Source: Caproicibacter sp046707225 (GTDB lineage Bacteria; Bacillota; Clostridia; Oscillospirales; Acutalibacteraceae). Taken from it: a stretch of 64,000 nucleotides of DNA. The notes under the pieces were generated by a model that worked only from the letters and a program-made list of their open reading frames with translations, did no database searches and was not told the DNA's origin. Numbering within the stretch: the stretch's first letter is position 1; each line of letters opens with the position of its first letter. Below, one piece after another: positions 24,552 through 32,116 of the stretch. The stretch covers positions 186,001 to 250,000 of the forward strand of contig NZ_JBJKOP010000032.1 of assembly GCF_046707225.1 (NCBI RefSeq), in the 5' to 3' direction. The translations under genes were made by a program, and so were the position numbers.

Positions 24552-25556
24552 TCAGGCTTTCGCCTTTTTGATTTCATCTGTCAGCAAGGGTACAATTTCA
24601 AAAAGATTGCCCACAAAGCCGTAGTCCGCAATACCGAAAATCGGGGCGTCAAAGTCCTTGTTGATCGCCACGATCACGTCGGACGAGCTCATGCCGGCCA
24701 AATGCTGGATCGCGCCCGAAATGCCGCAGGCGATGTACAGCTTCGGGCCGACGGTTTTGCCGGTCTGTCCCACCTGATGGGAATGGGAAATCCATCCCTC
24801 GTCCACCGCCGCGCGGGACGCGCCGACAGTGCCTCCCAGTACATCCGCCAGCTCGCGAATCACCCGGAACCCCTCCGTTCCGCCGACCCCGCGGCCGCCG
24901 GATACGATGATGTCGGCGCCTTCCAGGTCGACAATTTCGGCTGAAGCTTCGCGGATGGTCTCCAGCAAGGTGGTACGGATTTGGTCCGCGGGGACATGGA
25001 AATCCTCACGGATAATTTCCGCTCTGTTCTCGCATGTGTCAGGTTTCTTAAAGACTCCCGGCCGCACCGTCCCGAGCTGCGGGCGGTGGTCCGGGCAAAG
25101 GATCACCGCCATCAGGTTACCGCCGAACGCAGGGCGGGTCCAGGCGATGTTGCCGCTGGCCTCGTCAATGTCCAGCGCGGTGCAGTCCGCGGTAAGGCCG
25201 GTGCCAAGGCGGCAGGACAGGCGCGGCCCGAGGTCGCGGCCGTTCGGGGTCGCACCGATCAGCATGCTAGTGGGCGCGTATTTTTTGAGCAAATGTGCCA
25301 GCGCGGCGGTATAGGCGTCCGTCGTGTACCGCCGGAATTCCTCGCCGTCGACCACGATTACCTGATCCGCTCCGTGCGCGCCCGCTTCCTTCACGGCTGC
25401 GTCCGTGCGGCAGCCGATCACAACGGATACCAGCTTGCCGCCCTGTTTGTCGGCCAAACGGCGGCCGGGGTTCAGCAGTTCAATCCCAACATTTTTTGCG
25501 GTGCCGTCCTCGTTCGTCTCCAGCAATACCCACAGGTCCTTGGTTTTGGTTTCCAT
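24552..25556 (-). CDS. etfA: Electron transfer flavoprotein alpha subunit
   Basis: 334 residues. The C-terminal FAD-binding domain is clear ('SGGRGVGGTEGF', 'GASRAAVDEGWISHSHQVGQ', 'LYIACGISGAIQH'). There is no N-terminal ferredoxin domain. With EtfB it shuttles electrons between NADH/ferredoxin, lactate dehydrogenase and the acyl-CoA dehydrogenase. Sixteen bases separate it from etfB, with 'agagagg' as ribosome site. Confidence 0.94.
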   Translation of the reverse strand: METKTKDLWVLLETNEDGTAKNVGIELLNPGRRLADKQGGKLVSVVIGCRTDAAVKEAGAHGADQVIVVDGEEFRRYTTDAYTAALAHLLKKYAPTSMLIGATPNGRDLGPRLSCRLGTGLTADCTALDIDEASGNIAWTRPAFGGNLMAVILCPDHRPQLGTVRPGVFKKPDTCENRAEIIREDFHVPADQIRTTLLETIREASAEIVDLEGADIIVSGGRGVGGTEGFRVIRELADVLGGTVGASRAAVDEGWISHSHQVGQTGKTVGPKLYIACGISGAIQHLAGMSSSDVIVAINKDFDAPIFGIADYGFVGNLFEIVPLLTDEIKKAKA

Positions 25557-25572
25557 TTCCGATGCCTCTCTT

Positions 25573-26379
25573 TCAAATCACGTGCGCCTTGCTCAGAAGA
25601 TCAAACAGCTTGTGAGCGGACGCTTCGACGGTTTCCTCTTTGACCACGACGCCGGCTTCTTTGCGCGGCGGCACATACGTGCGCTTCACCTTTGTGGGCG
25701 AGCCCTTCAGCCCGGCGTGCGCCGGGTCGATGCCTGTGAGCTCCGCCGCGGTAAGCTGAGCGATTTGCGCTTTGCGCGCCGCAATTTTGCGTTTGATGGT
25801 GGGAAAACGCGGATCAAAAGAAGGCTTTGTGAATGTAATAAGACAAGGCGTCTTCACGCCGATGACTTCCTTGCCGTCCTCCGCCTCGCGGTACACATGA
25901 AGGCCGTCGGCTTCCGACTTCACTTCCAGGGCGCAGGTTACCTGAGGATAACCAAGATGCTCCGCCAGCTCCGGGCCAACCTGAGCGGTGTCTCCGTCGA
26001 TCGCCTGCTTGCCGCAGAAGATTGCGTCGAATTTTTCATTTTCAAGCTCTTCCACTTTGCCGATTGCCTTGCTGAGAATATAGCTTGTAGCCAGCGTGTC
26101 GGAACCGCCGAACGCGCGGTCCGTCACCAGGTATGCCTTGTCGGCCGCAATGGCCAGACATTCGCACAGCGCGGTCTCCGCCTGCTGCGGGCCCATGGAA
26201 AGAACCACGATCTTTGTGTCGGGCGCGTTGTCTTTGATGCGGGCGGCCGCTTCCAGCGCGTAGCCGTCGAACGGATTGACAATACTCGGGACACCGTCCC
26301 GAATCAGTGTGTTGGTGTCCGGATCGATCTTGATTTCATTTGTGTCCGGCACCTGTTTGACACATACCAGAATATTCAT
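25573..26379 (-). CDS. etfB: Electron transfer flavoprotein beta subunit
   Basis: 268 residues. 'MNILVCVKQVPDTNEIKID' is the standard start, and 'CGKQAIDGDTAQVGPELAEHL' is the EtfB signature around the nucleotide site. In bifurcating Etf this subunit carries the FAD that reacts with NADH. The start has a good 'aggagg' site. Confidence 0.95.
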   Translation of the reverse strand: MNILVCVKQVPDTNEIKIDPDTNTLIRDGVPSIVNPFDGYALEAAARIKDNAPDTKIVVLSMGPQQAETALCECLAIAADKAYLVTDRAFGGSDTLATSYILSKAIGKVEELENEKFDAIFCGKQAIDGDTAQVGPELAEHLGYPQVTCALEVKSEADGLHVYREAEDGKEVIGVKTPCLITFTKPSFDPRFPTIKRKIAARKAQIAQLTAAELTGIDPAHAGLKGSPTKVKRTYVPPRKEAGVVVKEETVEASAHKLFDLLSKAHVI

Positions 26380-26407
26380 TTTATTCCTCCTATAAAAGTC
26401 CCTTGTC

Positions 26408-27829
26408 TCACAGTTTCATGCAGACCTTGCCGGGGTTCAGAATCAGCTTTGGATCAAAGACTTTTTTGATTCCAAGCATCAGGCCCATGTTGACCGAACC
26501 CGCCGCTTCCTCCAGATAATGGACCTTGCCGAGACCAATCCCGTGTTCGCCGGAAATCTGGCCGCCGAATTCCATGGTTTTCCGATAAATGGAGTCCAGA
26601 AACTCTCTGACCTGCTTTTTAAACTCTTCCCGATCCATATCGGTGGAACATTCGTAGATATGTAAATTGCCGTCGCCTGCATGCCCGAAGTACTTTACCT
26701 CAAAATCGTATTTCTTTTTCGCCTCGTCGACAAACTCGACATAAGGAGCAATCTTGTTTACCGGCACCACCACGTCGCACTCGTCGAGCAATTTTGTCTG
26801 CTCCTCAATGCCTTCAAGGAAAGACGAGCGAGCCGCCCAGATGTCTTTCAGCTTCGGCGGGGTGTCGGCCACCAGAACATCCAGCGCGCCTTCTTCCAGC
26901 AGCATCTCGGAGGCGCTCTCCACAATCGGGTCCAGTTCCTCCATGGAATTCCCGTCGAAAGTAATCAGCAGGTAAGCGCCGATGTCCGTGCCTTCTATTT
27001 TGCGCGGAAAAACCTGCTTGCCAAGGTACTGCTCGGAGGAAACCAGAATTTCCTTCTCAAAGAATTCCAGCGCCTGAGGCTGATAGTGCTTCATAAAAAA
27101 CTTCGGCACAACGGAGATGCAGGCAGCCAGATCCTCAAACGGGGCCATCAGGCTCACCGTAGCCTGCGGAGCGGGGATCAGCTTCAGCGTCAACTCCGTA
27201 ATGATTCCCAGCGTGCCCTCGGAACCGATCATCAGGTTAATCAGGCTGTAACCGGAGCTCGTCTTGGAGACCGTGCCGCCGAAGTGGGTGATTTCGCCGT
27301 TCGGCAGTACAACGGTCATGGTACGAACATAGTCGCGGGTGCAGCCGTATTTTACCGCGCGCATCCCGCCGGCATTTGTGGCAACGTTGCCGCCCAGTGT
27401 TGCCATCTTCTCGCCCGGGTCCGGCGGATACATGCAGCCGTGCTTCAGGGCGTCCTCGGCAAGCTGCTGCAGCAAAACGCCGGGTTGGACGGTGACCGCG
27501 AAGTTTTCCAGATCGTAAGATAAAATCTTGTTCATGCGCATGGTGCAGATCACAACGCCGCCGCAAATCGGGGTGCACCCGCCCACCAGACCGGTGCCCG
27601 CGCCGCGGGTTGTGACGGGAATATCGTGTTCATAGCAGATTTTCATGATCGCGGAGACTTCCTCGGTGCTTTGCGCATCGATAGAAACTTCCGGCATCCG
27701 GACCCCGTAAATCGGCATTTCGTCCTTGGAGTAATCGGGGTTGACGTCCGCGCCGGTCACGACACGGCCCGGAGCGGCCTTTTCCAGTTCGGCAATAATC
27801 TCCGGAGTTACCTGATGATAGTTTGGCAT
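26408..27829 (-). CDS. FAD-linked lactate dehydrogenase (GlcD/LctD family)
   Basis: 473 residues. The PCMH-type FAD domain contains 'VTTRGAGTGLVGGCTPICGG' and 'ATLGGNVATNAGGMRAVKYG'. The C-terminal FAD-oxidase domain has 'KYFGHAGDGNLH' (catalytic/metal His) and 'SGEHGIGLGK'. Its placement next to etfBA matches the lct operon of Acetobacterium woodii, where Ldh/EtfBC oxidises lactate with NAD+ while oxidising ferredoxin. ATG 27829 is taken (GGGAGGA upstream); the frame extends to 27877 without a ribosome site. Glycolate is an alternative substrate. Confidence 0.88.
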   Translation of the reverse strand: MPNYHQVTPEIIAELEKAAPGRVVTGADVNPDYSKDEMPIYGVRMPEVSIDAQSTEEVSAIMKICYEHDIPVTTRGAGTGLVGGCTPICGGVVICTMRMNKILSYDLENFAVTVQPGVLLQQLAEDALKHGCMYPPDPGEKMATLGGNVATNAGGMRAVKYGCTRDYVRTMTVVLPNGEITHFGGTVSKTSSGYSLINLMIGSEGTLGIITELTLKLIPAPQATVSLMAPFEDLAACISVVPKFFMKHYQPQALEFFEKEILVSSEQYLGKQVFPRKIEGTDIGAYLLITFDGNSMEELDPIVESASEMLLEEGALDVLVADTPPKLKDIWAARSSFLEGIEEQTKLLDECDVVVPVNKIAPYVEFVDEAKKKYDFEVKYFGHAGDGNLHIYECSTDMDREEFKKQVREFLDSIYRKTMEFGGQISGEHGIGLGKVHYLEEAAGSVNMGLMLGIKKVFDPKLILNPGKVCMKL

Positions 27830-27884
27830 GGTAAATCCTCCCTCTAAAAATATATTGATGTCTGCTGGTAAGAGCAACTCGGCT

Positions 27885-29159
27885 TTATTCCCTCACCATG
27901 ACGGAAATACCGTTCGGAATTACGACCAGATGAGCGGTGGCGCCTTTCAGCCGCCTGGCTTCCCGCAGCGCGGTATCCACATCCGGCGCCCAGGCCATCT
28001 TCATTTCCTCAATGGTCTTTTTCTGCTCCGGATTTGTGACGTAGATGACGTGATGTTTGCAAAGCACACGGCAAAGGATTTGAAATTCCCACTGGTCCGG
28101 CTTTGTCCGGTCCTGCGGGGTCGTGAGAATCTGTTCCATGAGTTTTTGCGGGGAAACGCAGTCTTTCAGCGCGTGATAAAAGCTTTCGCCCCCGTGGCCG
28201 TCGCCGCAGGCGCTGACCATAATCAGCACGGCACCCGGAGCAGCCGCGGCTTCCGCTGCGGTCAGGCCCTTCACGCTTTGGTAGATATTCTGGTCCAAAG
28301 GATAGCCGCCGTTGCTGGAAATGACAATGTCGCCGCGCTGCTCCGGCTTTACCTGACAGTATTTCAGAAGCAAATCGCAGCCCCGGCGGTGCGCCGTAAT
28401 AAAGTTCCCTGCGAAGGCTGCCACAACGCGCTTGTTTTCGTCAATGATCACGTTTACGATGTAGGCCAGATTGGCCATTTTCCCCGCGGCGAGCATATCC
28501 TTGTGCAACGGGTTGCCGTCCAGCACGCCGGTGCGTGCGCAAGGGGATGCGATAAACTTTGAGCAATGGTTTCCAAGCACAGTCACCTGATCACAGACGC
28601 CGGGAAGCACACTCTTCCGTCCGCCGGAGAAGCCCGCGAAAAAATGCGGCTCAATAAATCCCTCAGCAACCAGCAAATCCGTTTCCACTGCCGCTTTGTC
28701 GACCACGCAAGCCGCACCGGAGGGCAGCACGCCGATCTGCACATTGGCGGAAGCATCCCGGCTGTCGTGGATTACAATCTTTTCTTTTTCGACAATTTCC
28801 GAGCCCAGTTTTGCCACGAGTTCTTCCTTGCTGCTTGGGCGGTGGTAACCGGTCGCTACCAGAAGAGTCACGTCGATCTCCGGATTCCCCTCGCGCAGTT
28901 CTTTTAGCATCGCGGGGACAATGTGCTTGCTCGGAACCGGGCGCGTGTGGTCGCTGAGGATGACGGTGCAGGTCTTTTTGCCTGCCGCGAGCTCCCGAAG
29001 GCGGGGCGAGTCAATCGGATGGTCCATTGCGGCACGCACAAGACCGTCCTCCGAATCGACCGCTTTCAGTTCCGCTACACTGGATTCCAGAATTTCCGCA
29101 TGGCTCAGATCTTCGGTCAGCCGCATTCCGGACTTTCCATAAGGAATGATTCTTGACAT
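27885..29159 (-). CDS. larA: Nickel-dependent lactate racemase LarA
   Basis: 424 residues, LarA family. 'SDHTRPVPSKHIVP' is the N-terminal signature, 'LLVATGYHRPSS' holds the first His, and 'EPHFFAGFSGGRKSVLPG' holds the second His and the Lys that is pyridinium-nickel-cofactor linked in Lactobacillus LarA. It interconverts D- and L-lactate. The cofactor-making genes larB, larC and larE are not in this window. Start ATG 29159 follows 'ggaggtg'; the frame from 29213 is longer than needed. First gene of the lactate operon. Confidence 0.9.
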   Translation of the reverse strand: MSRIIPYGKSGMRLTEDLSHAEILESSVAELKAVDSEDGLVRAAMDHPIDSPRLRELAAGKKTCTVILSDHTRPVPSKHIVPAMLKELREGNPEIDVTLLVATGYHRPSSKEELVAKLGSEIVEKEKIVIHDSRDASANVQIGVLPSGAACVVDKAAVETDLLVAEGFIEPHFFAGFSGGRKSVLPGVCDQVTVLGNHCSKFIASPCARTGVLDGNPLHKDMLAAGKMANLAYIVNVIIDENKRVVAAFAGNFITAHRRGCDLLLKYCQVKPEQRGDIVISSNGGYPLDQNIYQSVKGLTAAEAAAAPGAVLIMVSACGDGHGGESFYHALKDCVSPQKLMEQILTTPQDRTKPDQWEFQILCRVLCKHHVIYVTNPEQKKTIEEMKMAWAPDVDTALREARRLKGATAHLVVIPNGISVMVRE

Positions 29160-29549
29160 CGGGCACCTCCGATTTTTTCGCCTGCTTTCCAAATGAAACA
29201 AATTCAGAAGCAAGGGAAATAAAGTAAATTGGTCGCTCCAGTCGTTTCGCTTACCATCCTACCACATTTCCACATAAATACAATCCCCCAAAGTGCAGTT
29301 CTATTTTTCAAACAAATAAGGCACTGCATTTTAGTAATATATTACAAAATGATCTAATATAAATAAATATATCTAGACTTTATGCTTAGGACGATCTATA
29401 ATATGCGTAAAACAAGCGCTCTTCCCCAAAGATTTTTCGAGTCGCACTTTTTAGGTCAGTTGGCTTATTTGCATTAAACTGGTAGAACCAAACATACGCA
29501 AATTGCGGCTTGGAGCCGCTGAAATAAAAAGGGGAGGTCCTGATATATC
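29160..29549. promoter_or_regulatory. Divergent control region between larA and lactate permease
   Basis: A 390-bp AT-rich region without a gene. For the permease: TAGACT (29374-29379), 17-base spacer, TATAAT (29397-29402). A perfect palindrome GTAATATATTAC lies at 29334-29345, and TGGT-AGA-ACCA at 29480-29490 resembles FadR-group operators. A GCGGCTTGGAGCCGC hairpin sits near 29505-29519, just before the permease ribosome site. Confidence 0.5.
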
Positions 29550-31100
29550 ATGCTTCAATCTTTTCTTGCGCTGGTGCCGATCATCTGGCTGATCTTTGCT
29601 CTTACATACCTGAAAATGCCCGGCCACAAAGCGTGCATCAGTGCATTGGCTGTCGCCGCCATTCTGGCGCTTACGCTTTGGCACATGCCGGCGGCGGATT
29701 GCGCCACGTCCGCTCTGGAAGGCTTCGCCACCGCGCTGTGGCCTATTATCCTGGTCATTATCGCGGCCATCTTTACCTATAACCTTTCCCTCAAGACCGG
29801 CGCGATGGACATCATTAAGCGAATGCTTACCGGTGTTTCCTCCGATAAGCGTATCCTGATCCTGCTTGTGGGGTGGTGCTTCGGCGGATTTCTGGAAGGC
29901 ATGGCCGGCTTCGGCACGGCAATTGCCATACCTGCCGGAATGCTGGCCGGTATGGGAATGGATCCGATTATAGCCTGCGTGGTCTGCATGATTGCCAACG
30001 CTTTTCCAACCGCATTCGGTTCGGTCGGTATTCCCACCGTGACCCTTCAGGCTGTGACCGGTCTGGATATGCTGCCGTTGGCTTTCACGACGGTGTTCCA
30101 GATGGTGCCGTTTATGATTCTGGTGCCGTTCCTGATGGTGATTGCGGGCGGGGGTGGTATCAAAGCGCTCAAAGGAGTCGTTGGCATCACGCTGATGTCC
30201 GGCCTTTCCTTTGTCCTTCCGGAATTGATTGTTTCAAGGTTTCTCGGGCCTGAACTGACCGTCATTGTCGGCTGTGTCGTTTCGCTGTTCTGCACTTTTT
30301 TGATGGCCAGAGCACGGAAAAACAAACCGGTTCCAGCCGAATACGACATGAGCGCGGGTATTTCAGAAGAATCGTCTCAGCAGGAAGGACGCCCGATGTC
30401 GCTTGTGGTTGCCAGTCTGCCGTTTATCCTGATCTTTGTCTTTCTCCTTTTAACTTCAAAGCTGGTTCCGCCGGTGAACAGTTTCCTTTCGATTTTCAAA
30501 TCTACCGTAAGGATTAATACGGCTCCCAACGCCGGTTCGATCTCCTTCAGCTGGATCAATACCCCCGGCATCATCATTTTCCTCGCGGCCATCATCGGCA
30601 GCCTTGTGCAGAAGGCCGGCGGCAAGATGATGTGGCAGGCGTTGACCGGCACCGTAAAGCAAATGTCCAAAACGATCGTTACCATCATGTCGGTGCTCGC
30701 CGTTGCGAAGATTATGACGTACTCCGGCATGATTTCAGATATGGCTCATCTTTTTGTCACTCTGACCGGCCGAAACTATCCGTTCGTGGCACCGATCATC
30801 GCCGCGGTCGGCGCGTTTGTCACCGGAAGCGGAACCAATACAGAGGTCCTGCTGGGCACCCTGCAGACGGCTGCCGCTCAGCAAATCGACGTATCACGCT
30901 ATTGGCTGGCGGCGGCAAACTCACTGGGCGCTGGGATCGGCAAGATTATGTCGCCCCAGTGTATCGCAACAGCGGTTGCCGCGGTCGGGCTTGTCGGACA
31001 GGACAGCAAAGTGCTGCGGGCGGTTTTGAAGTGGGCATTGATTCTGCTTGTGCTTGCCTGCGCCGTAATTGGTTTGGGTGTTTCGCTGACACCCGCCTGA
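29550..31100 (+). CDS. L-lactate permease (LctP family)
   Basis: 516 residues with about 12-14 membrane segments. Family phrases: 'GFLEGMAGFGTAIAIPAG', 'ANAFPTAFGSVGIP' and, near the end, 'TGSGTNTEVLLG' and 'GAGIGKIMSPQCIA'. It imports lactate (also glycolate) with protons. It is divergent from the lactate-oxidising operon, so uptake and oxidation share a control region. A long 5' leader of about 140 bases follows the predicted promoter. Confidence 0.93.
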   Translation: MLQSFLALVPIIWLIFALTYLKMPGHKACISALAVAAILALTLWHMPAADCATSALEGFATALWPIILVIIAAIFTYNLSLKTGAMDIIKRMLTGVSSDKRILILLVGWCFGGFLEGMAGFGTAIAIPAGMLAGMGMDPIIACVVCMIANAFPTAFGSVGIPTVTLQAVTGLDMLPLAFTTVFQMVPFMILVPFLMVIAGGGGIKALKGVVGITLMSGLSFVLPELIVSRFLGPELTVIVGCVVSLFCTFLMARARKNKPVPAEYDMSAGISEESSQQEGRPMSLVVASLPFILIFVFLLLTSKLVPPVNSFLSIFKSTVRINTAPNAGSISFSWINTPGIIIFLAAIIGSLVQKAGGKMMWQALTGTVKQMSKTIVTIMSVLAVAKIMTYSGMISDMAHLFVTLTGRNYPFVAPIIAAVGAFVTGSGTNTEVLLGTLQTAAAQQIDVSRYWLAAANSLGAGIGKIMSPQCIATAVAAVGLVGQDSKVLRAVLKWALILLVLACAVIGLGVSLTPA

Positions 31101-31216
31101 ATCCATTTTGATTATCCTTTCCAGTTGTGATTCGTTCTGACCCGCGATTCGATTTTTCTCACCTTTATGAAGATTAAACCTCTTAAACGAGATATTGTCT
31201 CGATGCAAACGATATG

Positions 31217-31264
31217 ACAGGACCGGGAAGCTGTGCGTTCGCGCCAGCTTCCCGGTCCTGTTTT
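31217..31264 (+). terminator. Lactate permease terminator
   Basis: Perfect 17-bp stem 31217-31233 / 31245-31261 followed by TTT. Confidence 0.8.
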
Positions 31265-31310
31265 CGTTGTTTCCCATGGAGTGTTTGCGAAGTGCGTGCA
31301 AAATATTACC

Positions 31311-31389
31311 GGTACCTGTAAAAAAAGTCTTGACATGTTCTACAGGTACCAGTATAATGTATTCGTACGGTACCTGTAGAACAGGTGCC
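31311..31389 (+). promoter_or_regulatory. MarR-gene promoter embedded in a multi-site operator
   Basis: TTGACA (31330-31335), 17-base spacer, TATAAT (31353-31358). A perfect 15-bp inverted repeat, TGTTCTACAGGTACC at 31336-31350 and its complement at 31369-31383, brackets the -10 box. Two more half-sites flank it: GGTACCTGTA at 31311-31320 and ACAGGTGCC at 31381-31389. A MarR dimer bound here would block the polymerase, so autorepression is expected. Confidence 0.75.
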
Positions 31390-31417
31390 TGCAAAAAAAC
31401 GCAAGGAGGAATTCTCG

Positions 31418-32032
31418 ATGAACGAGGCGAATACAGAATTGTATGAAAAACTGGAAAGACTGATGAGATTGCTGCACAAGCACCATCTGCGCGCATATGC
31501 GGAAAGAGGCCCCATGGCCGACCCCACGCGTGGGCAGGGCAGGCTGATCGCGATTTTGAAAATGCAGGACGGCATCTCTACCAAGGATTTGTCGTATCTG
31601 CTGGGTATCCGCATTTCTTCTCTCAATGAATTGCTGTCCAAGATGGAAAAGGCCGACTACATTACGCGCGAGCCATCTGAAACCGATAAGCGCGTGATGC
31701 TTGTCAAACTGACTGAAAAGGGAAAAAACGAACAGCAGCAGGAATGGAATCCCGACGCAATTTTCGATTGCCTCTCGGAAGATGAGCAGAAGGCGTTCGG
31801 AGCTTATCTGGACCGGGTCATCAATTCGGTCGAAGCCAATCTGGGAGAAAAAATGGATGAAGACGAGCGTGAGTGGTGGATGCGCGAAGCACGGGAACGC
31901 ATGGGGGATGAAAGGTTTGAACGATTTGCCGCCATGCGGCAAGCCGGCTTCATGATGCGGGGACTTGATCCGCACGGCGGTTTTGATGACTTCCACGGAG
32001 GTCGGGACGGCCGCTTCAAGAGGCGCAAATAA
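31418..32032 (+). CDS. MarR family transcriptional regulator
   Basis: 204 residues. The winged helix is 'GISTKDLSYLLGIRISSLNELLSKME' followed by the wing 'YITREPSETDKRVMLVKLTEKG'. The C-terminal third is an unusual acidic/charged helix ending in a Gly/His/basic tail ('GGFDDFHGGRDGRFKRRK'). ATG 31418 follows 'aaggagga'. It heads an operon with two ABC exporter genes, so it probably represses an efflux system until a toxic compound binds. Confidence 0.88.
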   Translation: MNEANTELYEKLERLMRLLHKHHLRAYAERGPMADPTRGQGRLIAILKMQDGISTKDLSYLLGIRISSLNELLSKMEKADYITREPSETDKRVMLVKLTEKGKNEQQQEWNPDAIFDCLSEDEQKAFGAYLDRVINSVEANLGEKMDEDEREWWMREARERMGDERFERFAAMRQAGFMMRGLDPHGGFDDFHGGRDGRFKRRK

Positions 32033-32041
32033 GAGGTATTT

Positions 32042-32116
32042 ATGAAAAATAAAAGTTTCCCAACACTCGCCGCCTGCGTTGGAGCGTCTAATAAAAGGAG
32101 GATTCCTCCGTGCTGA
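32042..32116 (+). CDS. Possible 24-residue leader peptide ahead of the ABC exporter
   Basis: ATG 32042 has 'agagg' 5 bp upstream and the frame ends at a TGA (32114) that overlaps the GTG start of the exporter gene. The peptide begins MKNKSFPTLAACVGASNK. The layout would couple translation of the exporter to this short frame. It has no known relative, and could be chance. Confidence 0.3.
   Translation: MKNKSFPTLAACVGASNKRRIPPC

Noticed and set aside
25405..26469. 354-codon frame on the plus strand over etfB
   Set aside because: etfB and etfA are unmistakable on the other strand; this frame has no family features.
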